Shown: piece after piece, positions 8,478 through 18,102 of the stretch
How positions within the stretch are numbered: the first letter of the stretch is position 1
Layout: each line of letters begins with the position of its first letter
Assembly (NCBI GenBank): GCA_964533585.1
Contig: CAZHMM010000004.1
Location: 1 to 64,000 of the forward strand
Source: Elioraea sp964533585
Lineage (GTDB): Bacteria > Pseudomonadota > Alphaproteobacteria > Acetobacterales > Acetobacteraceae
Direction of reading: 5' to 3'
Length of the DNA: 64,000 nt
The notes under the pieces: generated by a model
The model's input: only the letters and a program-made list of their open reading frames with translations
What the model was told of the DNA's origin: nothing
The model's database searches: none
Position numbers and translations under genes: made by a program

Positions 8478-9073
8478 CCTGCGTCGGCGTGGTCGGGCTG
8501 ATGCTCGGCGCGGCCTATGCGGCCGTTCCGCTCTACGACTGGTTCTGCCGTGTCACCGGCTTCGGCGGCACGCCGATGATCAACGCCAACGTCCCCGCCG
8601 CGCCGGATGCGCGCTCGATCCGCGTCGAGTTCGTCGCCAACGTCAACCGCGACCTGGCCTGGTCGTTCCGCCCCGTGCAGCGGCAGGTGGTGCTGCACGG
8701 CGCCGAGGAGGGGGTGGCGTTCTACACCGCACGCAACGACTCCGACGAGCCGGTCACCGGGATCAGCACCTACAACGTCACCCCCGAGAAGGCCGCGCCC
8801 TACTTCAACAAGATCGCCTGCTTCTGCTTCACCGAGCAGACGCTGGCACCCGGCCAGCAGGCCGAGATGCCGCTCGCCTTCTGGGTCGATCCGAGGATGT
8901 TCGACGATCCGGCGACGCGCGACGTGCGCGTGGTGACGGTCAGCTACACCTTCTTCCGCAGCCTCGCCGACGCGGAACGGGCCGGCGCGCTGGCGACCGC
9001 CGGCGAGCATGTCGGCGGATTCACGCCCAACACCGCGCCGCCGCGCCCCGGCGAGCGGCGCAGCGTCCGCTGA
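8441..9073 (+). CDS. ctaG: Cytochrome c oxidase assembly protein CtaG/Cox11
   Basis: Membrane-anchored copper chaperone that delivers copper to CuB of subunit I. One N-terminal membrane helix (TVALTCVGVVGLMLGAAYA) is followed by a periplasmic immunoglobulin-like domain. Family signatures seen: VPLYDWFCRVTGFGGT after the helix and the copper-binding CFCF motif in NKIACFCFTEQ, followed by the MPLAFWVDP segment. 210 residues is normal. The start lies inside the 3' end of the preceding small gene, so translation is probably coupled. Confidence 0.95.
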   Translation: MVPSRRNRTVALTCVGVVGLMLGAAYAAVPLYDWFCRVTGFGGTPMINANVPAAPDARSIRVEFVANVNRDLAWSFRPVQRQVVLHGAEEGVAFYTARNDSDEPVTGISTYNVTPEKAAPYFNKIACFCFTEQTLAPGQQAEMPLAFWVDPRMFDDPATRDVRVVTVSYTFFRSLADAERAGALATAGEHVGGFTPNTAPPRPGERRSVR

Positions 9074-9175
9074 GCATCGGGGCGGCTTGATCCCCCGGCC
9101 GATTTCGGGGATTGATGCAACGCGGCGCGGGCGGCGGTGTGCGGCCGGCGCGCGCGACAGACTGGAACGGAAGCG

Positions 9176-10018
9176 ATGAGCGACAGCCACGGCGAGACGA
9201 TCGAAGCCTCGGGGATGAAGCATCCCTATCACCTGGTCGATCCCTCGCCCTGGCCCATCCTCGGCGCGGCGGCGGCGGGGCTGCTGGCGTTCGGCGCGAT
9301 CGAGTTCATGCACTACCAGACGCCGATCTTCCTGGTGCTCGGCTTCATCGCCGTGCTGGCGACCATGTTCGTCTGGTGGCGCGACGTGGTGCGCGAGAGC
9401 CGCACGCCCGGCCTGCACACACCGGTCGTGCGGCTCGGCCTGCGCTACGGGATGATGCTGTTCATCGCCTCCGAGGTGATGTTCTTCGTCGCCTTCTTCT
9501 GGGCGTTCTTCCACTTCGCGCTGTTCCCCGAGCACATCGCCGGGCAGCAGACCACTGTCTGGCCACCCGACGGCGTGCTGACCTTCGATCCCTGGCACCT
9601 GCCATTCCTGAACACGCTGATCCTGCTGCTGTCCGGCTGCACCGTCACCTGGGCGCACCATGCGCTGCTCGAGGGCAACCGGCGCGACCTGATCCGCGGC
9701 CTGGCGCTGACCGTGGCGCTCGGCATCAGCTTCACCTGCGTGCAGGCCTACGAGTACTTCGTCGCCCCATTCGGCTTCCGCGAGGGCGTCTATCCCTCGA
9801 CTTTCTTCATGGCGACGGGCTTCCACGGCTTCCACGTGATCGTCGGCACGATCTTCCTCAGCGTGTGCCTGGTGCGCGCGATCCGCGGCCACTTCACGAC
9901 CGAGCGCCACTTCGGCTTCGAGGCCGCCGCCTGGTACTGGCACTTCGTCGACGTGGTGTGGCTGTTCCTGTTCGTCTGCATCTACTGGTGGGGCGCGGGC
10001 GAGATCGCCCCGCACTGA
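9176..10018 (+). CDS. ctaE: Cytochrome c oxidase subunit III
   Basis: Third core subunit of the aa3 oxidase, seven membrane helices, 280 residues. Conserved stretches are visible: KHPYHLVDPSPWPI at the N-terminus, RYGMMLFIASEVMFFVAFFW with the lipid-binding glutamate, and HGFHVIVGTIFLSVCLVR plus WHFVDVVWLFLF near the C-terminus. ATG 9176 is preceded by a GGAACGGA ribosome-binding site; a longer frame from 9137 lacks homologous sequence. The 102 bp after ctaG hold no gene. Its stop overlaps the next ATG. Confidence 0.96.
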   Translation: MSDSHGETIEASGMKHPYHLVDPSPWPILGAAAAGLLAFGAIEFMHYQTPIFLVLGFIAVLATMFVWWRDVVRESRTPGLHTPVVRLGLRYGMMLFIASEVMFFVAFFWAFFHFALFPEHIAGQQTTVWPPDGVLTFDPWHLPFLNTLILLLSGCTVTWAHHALLEGNRRDLIRGLALTVALGISFTCVQAYEYFVAPFGFREGVYPSTFFMATGFHGFHVIVGTIFLSVCLVRAIRGHFTTERHFGFEAAAWYWHFVDVVWLFLFVCIYWWGAGEIAPH

Positions 10019-10410
10019 TGGCCGCCGGCCACAGTATCGAGAGCGGGGGGCGCTGGCCCCCCGTTTCCGTCTGGCGGGTGGCGCTCGCCGGGCGCTGCCC
10101 GCGCTGCGGGCGCGGTCCGCTGTTCGAGGGGGTGCTGTCGGTGCGCCCCTCCTGCCCTGCCTGTGGGCTCGACCTGAAGGCGCACGACGCCGGCGACGGA
10201 CCGGCGGTGCTGGCGATCTTCGTGCTCGGCGCGCTGCTGGTTGGAGGCGCGATGTGGCTGGAGTTCACACGCGAGCCACCGCTCTGGGTGCACGCGGTGC
10301 TCTGGCCGGTGGTGTCGCTGCCGCTGGCGGTGGCGGTGATGCGGCCGGCCAAGGCGGCGCTCGTGGCCTTGCAGTACCGCCACCGCCTCGACGAGATGCA
10401 GTCCGGCTGA
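10018..10410 (+). CDS. DUF983 family membrane protein
   Basis: A 130-residue protein that routinely follows ctaE in alphaproteobacteria; function unknown but presumed to aid oxidase biogenesis. Two CxxC pairs (GRCPRCGRG and SCPACGLDL) form a probable zinc ribbon in the N-terminal third, followed by two membrane helices (VLAIFVLGALLVGGAM and the segment around VLWPVVSLPLAVAVM). Its ATG overlaps the ctaE stop (TGATG), so translational coupling is likely. Confidence 0.88.
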   Translation: MAAGHSIESGGRWPPVSVWRVALAGRCPRCGRGPLFEGVLSVRPSCPACGLDLKAHDAGDGPAVLAIFVLGALLVGGAMWLEFTREPPLWVHAVLWPVVSLPLAVAVMRPAKAALVALQYRHRLDEMQSG

Positions 10411-10429
10411 GACCACCCATCTGCGAGTC

Positions 10430-11140
10430 ATGACCGCAACCCGTCCTGCCTGGCGCGTGCTGCTGTGGCCCACCCTGGGGGCGGCGGTGCTGCTCGCGAT
10501 CCTGCTTGCGCTCGGCACCTGGCAGGTTCAGCGGCTCGCCTGGAAGAACGCCTGGATCGCGCAGCTCCGTGCCGCCGAGGCGCTGCCGCCCGAGCGGCTG
10601 CCGGCCACGCTGGACGATCCGGCCCCCCTCGCCTTCCGCCGCTTCGCCGTCACCGGCACCTACCGCCACGACCTCTCCTTCGTGCTCGGCGTGCATGAGC
10701 GCGCGCGCCGGCTCGGCGCGTTCCTGGTCACGCCGCTGATCCGCGAGCAGGGCGATCCCGTCTGGGTGGTGCGCGGCTGGGTGCCCTACGAGGCGCCGCG
10801 CGCGGTGCCGAGCCCGGAGGGCACGGTGACGGTGACCGGCTACCTGATGCTGCCGGAGCGGCGCGGCTGGTTCACCCCCGACGACAAGCCGGAGGAGCGC
10901 CGCTTCTGGGCGTTCCAGCCCGATATCATGGCCGATGCCGCCGGCCTGCCGCGCACCACACCGTTCGCGATCGCCGCGACCGGCCCGGGCGAGGAGCCGC
11001 CGATCCCACAACGCCGCCCGCCGACGCCGCGCAACGACCATCTCGGCTATGCGATCACCTGGTACGGGCTCGCCTTCGCGCTGGTCGCGTTCTGGATCGT
11101 CTGGGCGCGCCGGCTGCTCCGCGATGAGAGGTCCCGATGA
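10430..11140 (+). CDS. SURF1 family cytochrome oxidase biogenesis protein
   Basis: SURF1/Shy1 proteins assist insertion of haem A into subunit I. Two terminal membrane helices (VLLAILLALGTWQVQRLAWK and YAITWYGLAFALVAFWIVW) bracket a periplasmic domain, the standard SURF1 topology. The motifs LGTWQVQRLAWK, WVVRGWVPYE and the pre-helix NDHLGYAITWYGLA are typical. 236 residues is normal. It closes the oxidase operon and overlaps the start of the next gene by 4 bp. Confidence 0.93.
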   Translation: MTATRPAWRVLLWPTLGAAVLLAILLALGTWQVQRLAWKNAWIAQLRAAEALPPERLPATLDDPAPLAFRRFAVTGTYRHDLSFVLGVHERARRLGAFLVTPLIREQGDPVWVVRGWVPYEAPRAVPSPEGTVTVTGYLMLPERRGWFTPDDKPEERRFWAFQPDIMADAAGLPRTTPFAIAATGPGEEPPIPQRRPPTPRNDHLGYAITWYGLAFALVAFWIVWARRLLRDERSR

Positions 11141-12648
11141 GCGCGCTCTGCTACGCCGTGCCCGCCTACGACGCGCTGCGCGACCGCTTCACCCGCATCG
11201 CGGCGCTGGAGGAGGTCGCCTCGATCCTGCACTGGGACACCTCGGTGACCATGCCCGCGGGCTCGGCGGCCGCACGCGGCGAGCAGATGGCCACGCTGGC
11301 CGGGCTTTCGCACCAGCTCATCACCGCCCCGGAGTTGGCCGGGCATCTCGATGATGCCGAGGAGCGCGCGGAGATGCTGAGCGCGGATGATCGGCGCAAC
11401 CTCGCGCTGATGCGGCGCAAGCACCTGCGCGCCACCGCGCTGCCGGCCGATCTGGTCGAGGCGGCGGCGCGCGCCAACAGCGCCTGCGAGGCAGCATGGC
11501 GCACGGCACTGCGTGACAGCGACTTCGCCGCGGTCGCGACGCTGCTCGCCGAGGTGGTGCGGCTCGCCCGCGAGCAGGCGGCAGCCCTCGCCGCCGCCAC
11601 CGACCTCGCGCCCTACGACGCGCTGATGGACGGGTTCCAGCCCGGGCTCTCGGATGCGCGCGTGGCCGAGATCTTCGGCCCGCTGGAGCAGGCGCTCGCC
11701 GAACTGCTGCCGCAGGTGCTGGAGCGCCAGGCCGCGGCACCGGCGCCGATCCCGCTGGCCGGCCCCTTTCCGGTCGCGGCCCAGCGTGCGCTCTGCCGCA
11801 GGCTCGCCGAGCGCGCCGGGATCGACTTCGCCTCCGCCCGGCTCGACGAGAGCACGCACCCGTTCTGCGGCGGCACGCCGACCGACACGCGCATCACCAC
11901 GCGCTACCGCGAGGACGAGGCCGCCCAGGCGATCCTCGGCGTGCTGCACGAATGCGGCCACGCGCTCTACGAGCGCAACCTGCCGCGCGACTGGGCGCGC
12001 CAGCCGCTCGGCGAGTCGGCCGGGATGGCGGCGCATGAGAGCCAGAGCCTGATCGTCGAGATGCAGGCGTGCCGGTCGGACGCGTTCCTGTCATGGCTCG
12101 GGCCGCAGCTGCACGCGGCGTTCGGCGGCGACCCGGCGGCCTACGCGCCGGCAAATCTCGCGCGTCTGTGGCGTCGCGTCGCGCCCGGCTTCATCCGCGT
12201 CGAGGCGGACGAGGTGACCTATCCCGCGCACATCATCCTGCGCTGGCGGCTCGAACGCGCGCTGATCGCCGGCGAGCTCGCCGTGGCGGAGTTGCCCGGC
12301 GCGTGGAACGACGGGATCAAGGCGCTGCTCGGGCTCGACGTGCCGGACGACGCGCGCGGCTGCCTGCAGGACATCCACTGGTACGACGGCGCGTTCGGCT
12401 ACTTCCCCTCCTACACGCTCGGCGCGATGGCGGCGGCGCAGCTCTTCGCGGCGGCGGTCGCGGCCGTGCCGGAGATCCCCGGGCGGCTCGCCGAGGGCGA
12501 TCTCGCGCCGCTCGTCGCATGGCTCGGCAAGGCCGTGCACGCGCACGGCTCGCGCTTCGGCTTCGACGATCTGCTGCGCGCGGCCACGGGGCGGCCGCTC
12601 GATCCGGGGCTGTTCGTCGCGCATCTCAAGGCGCGCTATCTCGGCTGA
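11137..12648 (+). CDS. Carboxypeptidase Taq (M32 family metallopeptidase)
   Basis: A cytosolic zinc carboxypeptidase that removes C-terminal residues from peptides. 503 residues is the family length. The zinc motif HECGH lies at residues 271-275, with the downstream HESQSLIVEMQ segment providing the third ligand, and the substrate-binding region DEVTYPAHIILRW is clear. It overlaps surf1 by 4 bp, so it is probably cotranscribed with the oxidase genes, an unusual partner. No export signal. Confidence 0.93.
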   Translation: MSALCYAVPAYDALRDRFTRIAALEEVASILHWDTSVTMPAGSAAARGEQMATLAGLSHQLITAPELAGHLDDAEERAEMLSADDRRNLALMRRKHLRATALPADLVEAAARANSACEAAWRTALRDSDFAAVATLLAEVVRLAREQAAALAAATDLAPYDALMDGFQPGLSDARVAEIFGPLEQALAELLPQVLERQAAAPAPIPLAGPFPVAAQRALCRRLAERAGIDFASARLDESTHPFCGGTPTDTRITTRYREDEAAQAILGVLHECGHALYERNLPRDWARQPLGESAGMAAHESQSLIVEMQACRSDAFLSWLGPQLHAAFGGDPAAYAPANLARLWRRVAPGFIRVEADEVTYPAHIILRWRLERALIAGELAVAELPGAWNDGIKALLGLDVPDDARGCLQDIHWYDGAFGYFPSYTLGAMAAAQLFAAAVAAVPEIPGRLAEGDLAPLVAWLGKAVHAHGSRFGFDDLLRAATGRPLDPGLFVAHLKARYLG

Positions 12649-12729
12649 ACGCGCTTTCCCGCTGTCCCGCTCCGGCCTAGCATCGTTCCGGAGTCGCGAG
12701 TCGCCTGCCGCCGGACAAGGGAAACGCGC

Positions 12730-14016
12730 GTGGACCGTCACTTCGGCCTGACCGCCGCAGGCACAAGCCTGCGCACCGAGGCACTCGCCGGCCTCACCAC
12801 TTTCCTCACCATGGCCTACATCCTGTTCGTCAACCCCGCGATCCTGGGCGAGGCCGGGATGCCGCGCGAGGCCGTGTTCGTCGCCACCGCCGTCGCGGCG
12901 ATCGCCGGCTCGGCGATCATGGGGCTTTACGCCAACCTGCCGGTGGCGCTCGCCCCGGGCATGGGGCTGAACGCCTATTTCGCCTTCGCGCTCGTGCTCG
13001 CGCAGGGCTACACGTGGCAGCAGGCGCTGGCGGCCGTGTTCCTCTCCGGCGTGCTGTTCGTGATCCTCTCGGTGCTGCCGGTGCGGGAGGCGATCATCAA
13101 CGCCATCCCGCGCAGCCTGAAGCTCGCGGTCTCGGCCGGGATCGGGCTCTTCCTCGGCATCATCGCGCTGAAGAACGCCGGCATCGTGGTGGCACACCCG
13201 GCCACCTTCGTCACGCTCGGCAACCTGTTCCGCTGGCCCGCGCTGCTCTGCCTGCTGGGCTTCGTGCTGATGGTGGCGCTGACCCAGCGCCGGGTGATCG
13301 GCGCGACCATCATCGGCATCCTCGCGGTCTCGCTGATCGGGCTGCCGCTCGGCCTCACCAGCTACTCCGGAATCATTTCCGCCCCGCCCTCGCCGGCACC
13401 GACCCTGTTCGCGCTCGATTTCTCGCGCATGTTCGAGATGCCGTTCCTCGTCGCGGTGCTGTCGCTGCTGTTCGTCGACCTGTTCGACACGGCGGGCACG
13501 CTGGTCGGCGTCTGCCACCGGGCCGGCCTGCTCGATGCCGAGGGCCGCGTGCCGAATGTCGGCCGCGCCCTGCTCGCGGATTCCTCGGCGACCGTGATCG
13601 GTGCGCTGGTCGGTACCTCGAACACCACGAGCTACGTCGAGAGCGCGGCCGGCGTGGCCGTGGGTGGCCGCACGGGCCTCACCGCCGTGGTGGTCGCGGC
13701 GCTGTTCGGCCTCGCGCTGTTCTTCTCCCCGCTCGCCGGGATGATCCCGGCCTACGCGACCGCCGCGGCGCTGCTGCACGTCGCGACCATCATGGCGCGC
13801 GGGCTCGCCGAGCTCGACTGGGAGGACGCGACCGACTACGCGCCGGCCGTCGTCTGCGCGCTGGCGATGCCGCTCACCTTCTCGATCGCGACGGGGATCG
13901 GCCTGGGCTTCATCACCTATGCGGCGGCGAAGCTGCTCGCCGGCCGGTTCGACCAGGCGAACCCGGCCGTGCTGGCGCTCGCCGGCGTGTTCTGCCTGAA
14001 GTTCGCGCTGGCGTGA
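12730..14016 (+). CDS. AzgA-type purine permease (NCS2 family)
   Basis: A proton-coupled nucleobase transporter of about 12-14 helices. Seen: TFLTMAYILFVNPAIL near the start, APGMGLNAYFAF in the middle of the substrate site region, LLFVDLFDTAGTLVGV, and GTSNTTSYVESAAGVAVGGRTGL, all characteristic of the AzgA (adenine/guanine/hypoxanthine) branch. The start is GTG at 12730; the 81 bp before it contain no strong ribosome-binding site. 428 residues is normal. Its substrate would fit the nitrogen-scavenging content of the window, but the specific base cannot be read from sequence. Confidence 0.9.
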   Translation: MDRHFGLTAAGTSLRTEALAGLTTFLTMAYILFVNPAILGEAGMPREAVFVATAVAAIAGSAIMGLYANLPVALAPGMGLNAYFAFALVLAQGYTWQQALAAVFLSGVLFVILSVLPVREAIINAIPRSLKLAVSAGIGLFLGIIALKNAGIVVAHPATFVTLGNLFRWPALLCLLGFVLMVALTQRRVIGATIIGILAVSLIGLPLGLTSYSGIISAPPSPAPTLFALDFSRMFEMPFLVAVLSLLFVDLFDTAGTLVGVCHRAGLLDAEGRVPNVGRALLADSSATVIGALVGTSNTTSYVESAAGVAVGGRTGLTAVVVAALFGLALFFSPLAGMIPAYATAAALLHVATIMARGLAELDWEDATDYAPAVVCALAMPLTFSIATGIGLGFITYAAAKLLAGRFDQANPAVLALAGVFCLKFALA

Positions 14017-14083
14017 TCGGCGCGGCAGCCGCGCGCCTCGCCCCCTTTCATCCCCCGGCCGCCATCCCTAATGTCCGGCGGCC

Positions 14084-15490
14084 ATGCGCTACATCTCGAC
14101 CCGCGGGGCCGCACCGGTTCTCGGCTTCGCTGACGTGCTGCTCGCCGGCCTCGCCGAGGATGGCGGGCTCTACGTGCCCGAGGCCTGGCCCACGCTCTCG
14201 CCCGCCGAGTGGCGCGCGCTGCGCGGCCTCACCTACCCCGACCTGACCGCCCGCATCCTCGCCCCGTTCGTCGGCGGGACGATCGAGCAGGCCTCCCTCG
14301 CCCGCCTCTGCCGCGAGGCCTATGCGGGCTTCGCCCACGCGGCCGTCGCCCCGCTCGTGCAGCTCGAGCTCCGGGTGTTCGCGCTCGAGCTGTTCCACGG
14401 CCCGACCCTCGCCTTCAAGGATTTCGCGCTCCAGCTGCTCGGCCGGCTGTTCGATCATGTGCTCGCCCAACGCGGCGAGCGCGTGACGATCGTCGGCGCG
14501 ACCTCGGGCGATACCGGCTCCGCCGCGATCGAGGCCTGCCGCGACCGCGACCGGCTCTCGATCGTGATCCTGCACCCGCATGGGCGCGTCAGCGAGGTGC
14601 AGCGGCGGCAGATGACCACGGTGACCAGTGGCAACGTGGGCAATATCGCCGTCGAGGGCTCGTTCGACGACTGCCAGGATCTCGTCAAGGCGATGTTCGC
14701 CGATGCGCCGTTCCGCCGCGAGATGCGGCTCTCGGCGGTCAATTCGATCAACTGGGCGCGCGTCGCGGCGCAGATCGCCTACTACGCCTGGGCGGCGCTT
14801 GCGCTCGGCGCGCCGGACCGGGCGGTCGCCTTCGCCGTGCCGACGGGCAATTTCGGCAACGTGCTCGCCGGCTGGGCGGCGCGGCGGATGGGCCTGCCGG
14901 TCGAGCGGCTGATCGTCGGCACCAACCGCAACGACATCCTCGCCCGCTTCCTCGCCGCCAACGACATGAGCCTCGCCGCGGTCGAACCCTCGCTCTCGCC
15001 GTCGATGGACATCCAGGTGAGCAGCAATTTCGAGCGGCTGCTGTTCGAGCTCCTCGGCCGCGCCGGGGCCGCCACCGCGCAGGCGATGCGCGCCTTCCGC
15101 GACGGCGGCCGGATGCCCGTGCCCGACGCCGCTTGGCGCGAGGCGGCCACGCTGTTCCGCCCGTACAGGCTCGACGATGAGGGCACGCTCGCCGAGATCG
15201 CGCGCCTGCACCGTGCGTCCGGCTACCTCGCCGACCCGCACAGCGCGATCGGCATCGCGGCCGCGCGCGCGCATCTGCCCGACAATGCGGACGTGCCCGT
15301 GATCGCGGTCGCGACCGCGCACCCGGCCAAGTTCCCCGACGCGGTCGAGCGCGCCAGCGGCATCCGTCCCGTCCTGCCGGCCCATCTCGCCGATCTGCTC
15401 GACCGCCCCGAGCGCTTCACCGTCGCCCGCAACGACCTCGCCGCGATCGAGGCGCTCGTGCGCGGCACCGCATTGAGGAACGCCGCATGA
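14084..15490 (+). CDS. thrC: Threonine synthase
   Basis: PLP enzyme converting O-phosphohomoserine to threonine, the last step of the pathway. The N-terminal MRYISTRG and HGPTLAFKDFALQ are diagnostic; the PLP lysine is K112. GATSGDTGSAAIEACR is the phosphate-binding loop, and SINWARVAAQIAYY with PTGNFGNVLAGW continue the fold. 468 residues matches the long ThrC form of proteobacteria. It overlaps the M16 peptidase gene by 4 bp, a pairing common in alphaproteobacteria. Confidence 0.96.
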   Translation: MRYISTRGAAPVLGFADVLLAGLAEDGGLYVPEAWPTLSPAEWRALRGLTYPDLTARILAPFVGGTIEQASLARLCREAYAGFAHAAVAPLVQLELRVFALELFHGPTLAFKDFALQLLGRLFDHVLAQRGERVTIVGATSGDTGSAAIEACRDRDRLSIVILHPHGRVSEVQRRQMTTVTSGNVGNIAVEGSFDDCQDLVKAMFADAPFRREMRLSAVNSINWARVAAQIAYYAWAALALGAPDRAVAFAVPTGNFGNVLAGWAARRMGLPVERLIVGTNRNDILARFLAANDMSLAAVEPSLSPSMDIQVSSNFERLLFELLGRAGAATAQAMRAFRDGGRMPVPDAAWREAATLFRPYRLDDEGTLAEIARLHRASGYLADPHSAIGIAAARAHLPDNADVPVIAVATAHPAKFPDAVERASGIRPVLPAHLADLLDRPERFTVARNDLAAIEALVRGTALRNAA

Positions 15491-16758
15491 GCATCGATCC
15501 CGCGATCCACGTCACCCGCCTCGCCTCGGGGCTGACGGTCGTCACGGAAACCATGCCGCGCGTCGAGACCGTGAGCCTCGGCGCCTATGTGAGCGCCGGC
15601 ACGCGCCACGAGCGCGCGGCCGAGAACGGCGTGTCGCACTTCCTCGAACACATGGCGTTCAAGGGCACCGCGCGCCGCACCGCCGCCGAGATCGCCGAGC
15701 AGATCGAGGACGTGGGCGGGCACCTGAACGCCTACACCGCGCGCGAGCGCACCGCGTTCTACGCCAAGGTGCTGAAGGAGGATGCGGCGCTCGCGACCGA
15801 CATCGTCGCCGACATCCTGCAGCATTCCGTGTTCGATCCGGAGGAGTTCGAGCGCGAGCGCGGCGTGATCCTCCAGGAGATCGGCCAGGCCAACGACACG
15901 CCCGACGATCTGGTGTTCGACCGTTTCCAGGAGGCCGCCTATCCCGAGCAGCCGATGGGCCTGCCCACGCTCGGCACCGAGGCGACGATCGGCGCGATGC
16001 CGCGCGAGGCGCTGATCGGCTTCATGCGCCGCCACTACGCGCCCGCGCGCATCGTCGTGGCCGCGGCCGGCGCGATCACGCATGAGGTGTTCCTCGATCT
16101 CGTGCGCCGCCACTTCACCGCGCTGCCTGCCGGCGCGCCCGAGGCGGAGGCGCCGGCACGCTACCAGGGCGGCGAGCGGCGCGAGCAGGACGATCTCGAC
16201 CAGGTGCACCTGGTGCTCGGCTTTCCCGCCGTGCCGTTCACCGACCCGGACTACCACGCGGCGATGCTGCTCTCGACGCTGCTCGGCGGCGGCATGTCGA
16301 GCCGGCTGTTCCAGGAGGTGCGCGAGAAGCGCGGCCTCGTCTACGCGATCTCCTCCTTCGTGCAGCCCTATCGTGATGACGGGCTGTTCGGCGTCTATGC
16401 CGGCACGGGCGAGGAGCAGGTGAAGGAGCTCGTGCCCGTGGTCTCGGCCGAGCTCGCCGCCGTGCAGCGCGACGTCACCGAGGACGAGCTGCGCCGCGCC
16501 AAGGCCCAGCTCAAGGCTTCCGTGCTGATGGCGCTCGAGAGCACGGGGGCGCGGTGCGAGCAACTCGCGCACCAGATCGCCACCTGGGGCCGCGTGGTGC
16601 CGACCGAGGAGACAGTCGCGTGCATCAACGCCGTCACCGCCGAACAGGCCGCTGCGGTGGCGCGGCGGATGTTCCGCGCCTCGCCCACCCTCGCCGCGAT
16701 CGGTCCGATCGGCGCGCTGCCGCCGATGGGCGCCATTGCCGAGCGGATCGCGGCGTGA
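15487..16758 (+). CDS. M16 family zinc peptidase (processing peptidase-like)
   Basis: Related to mitochondrial processing peptidase beta and bacterial insulinase-like proteases. The inverted zinc motif HFLEH lies at residues 51-55 (VSHFLEHMAFKGT), and the downstream glutamate region ENGV...NAYTARERTAFYAKVLK is intact, so the active half is functional. The glycine-rich loop LLGGGMSSRLFQEVREKRGL is in the C-terminal domain. 423 residues, single-subunit form, no signal peptide. Start overlaps thrC by 4 bp and stop overlaps the next gene, so three genes are translationally linked. Confidence 0.93.
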   Translation: MSIDPAIHVTRLASGLTVVTETMPRVETVSLGAYVSAGTRHERAAENGVSHFLEHMAFKGTARRTAAEIAEQIEDVGGHLNAYTARERTAFYAKVLKEDAALATDIVADILQHSVFDPEEFERERGVILQEIGQANDTPDDLVFDRFQEAAYPEQPMGLPTLGTEATIGAMPREALIGFMRRHYAPARIVVAAAGAITHEVFLDLVRRHFTALPAGAPEAEAPARYQGGERREQDDLDQVHLVLGFPAVPFTDPDYHAAMLLSTLLGGGMSSRLFQEVREKRGLVYAISSFVQPYRDDGLFGVYAGTGEEQVKELVPVVSAELAAVQRDVTEDELRRAKAQLKASVLMALESTGARCEQLAHQIATWGRVVPTEETVACINAVTAEQAAAVARRMFRASPTLAAIGPIGALPPMGAIAERIAA

Positions 16759-18101
16759 GCGACGCGACCGAGCGGCTCGCCGATCTCGTCGCGGCGGCGA
16801 AACGGGCCGGCGCCGACACCGCCGAGGCGATGCTGGCCGAGGGACGGTCGGTCTCGGTGCAGCGCCGGCTCGGCGCGCTCGAGCAGGTGGAGCGGGCGGA
16901 GAGCCGCGACATCGGACTGCGCGTCTTTGTCGGCCGGCGCCAGGCCGTGGTCGCGACCACCGACGATTCCCCCGCCGGCTTCACCCGCCTCGCCGAGCGC
17001 GCGGTGGCGATGGCGCGCGCCGTGCCCGAGGACCCGCATGCCGGGCTGGCCGAGGCGCCCGACGGCGCGGCCGATCTCGCCGCACGGCTGGCCGCGCTCG
17101 ACCTCGTCGCCTCCGGCGAGCCCGACGTCGCCATGCTCGATGCGCGCGCCGCCGCCGCCGAGGAAGCGGCACTCGCCGTGCCGGGCGTGACCAACAGCGA
17201 GGGCGCCTCGGCCGATTGGGGCGTCGCCTCGGTGACGATCGTCGCCTCGAACGGATTCGCCGGCGCCTATGCGCGCACCAGCCACGGCGTCTCGGCAACC
17301 GCGCTTGCCGGTTCCGGCACGGGGATGGAGCGCGACTACGACTACGCGACCGCGGTGCATCCGGAGGATCTCGAAGACGCGGCCGCGATCGGCCGGCGCG
17401 CGGGCGAGCAGGCAGTCGCGCGGCTCAATCCGCGCCGCCCGCGCACGGCGACCCTGCCGGTCGTGTACCACCCGCGTGTGGCCGCCTCGCTGATCTCGCA
17501 CCTCGCGGCCGCGATCAACGGGGCCTCGGTCGCGCGCGGCACGACCTTCCTGAAGGACGCGCTCAGCACAGAGCTGTTCGCGCCTGGCATCACCGTGCAC
17601 GATGACCCGACGCGCTGTCGCGGGCTGCGCTCGCGCCCGTTCGACGCCGAAGGGATCGCGGGCCGGCCGCGCGCGGTGATCGAGAACGGCGTGCTCACCA
17701 CCTGGATTCTCGATTGCCGCAGCGCGCGGATGCTCGGGATGACGACCACGGGACACGCCGCGCGCGGCGTCTCGTCGGTGCCCTCGCCCACCACGACCAA
17801 TCTCTGGCTCGCGCCGGGCAGCGTCTCGCCCGAGGCGCTGATGGACGACATCGCCGAGGGGCTCTACGTCACCGAGCTGATCGGCATGGGCCTCAACATG
17901 GTCACCGGCGACTACAGCCGCGGCGCGGCCGGCTTCATGATCCGCAGCGGCGCGCGCGCCGAGCCGGTGAGCGAGATCACCATCGCCGGCAACCTCCGAG
18001 AGATGTTCGCCCGGCTCGTGCCGGCGGACGACCTCAAGTTCCGGCGCGGCACCGATGCGCCGACGATCCGGATCGACGGGCTGACCGTCGCCGGCGCCTG
18101 A
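16755..18101 (+). CDS. TldD/PmbA family metalloprotease subunit (TldE-like)
   Basis: PmbA/TldE partners TldD in a cytosolic metalloprotease that processes modified peptides and unfolded peptides. 448 residues from the GTG at 16755, which overlaps the M16 stop. Seen: VERAESRDIGLRVFVGRRQAVV in the N-terminal domain, SEGASADWG, and the C-terminal GVLTTWILDCRSARMLGM and LIGMGLNMVTGDYSRGAAGFM typical of PmbA. No tldD partner lies in the window. It ends one base before a convergent gene. Confidence 0.88.
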   Translation: MSDATERLADLVAAAKRAGADTAEAMLAEGRSVSVQRRLGALEQVERAESRDIGLRVFVGRRQAVVATTDDSPAGFTRLAERAVAMARAVPEDPHAGLAEAPDGAADLAARLAALDLVASGEPDVAMLDARAAAAEEAALAVPGVTNSEGASADWGVASVTIVASNGFAGAYARTSHGVSATALAGSGTGMERDYDYATAVHPEDLEDAAAIGRRAGEQAVARLNPRRPRTATLPVVYHPRVAASLISHLAAAINGASVARGTTFLKDALSTELFAPGITVHDDPTRCRGLRSRPFDAEGIAGRPRAVIENGVLTTWILDCRSARMLGMTTTGHAARGVSSVPSPTTTNLWLAPGSVSPEALMDDIAEGLYVTELIGMGLNMVTGDYSRGAAGFMIRSGARAEPVSEITIAGNLREMFARLVPADDLKFRRGTDAPTIRIDGLTVAGA

Positions 18102-18102
18102 G

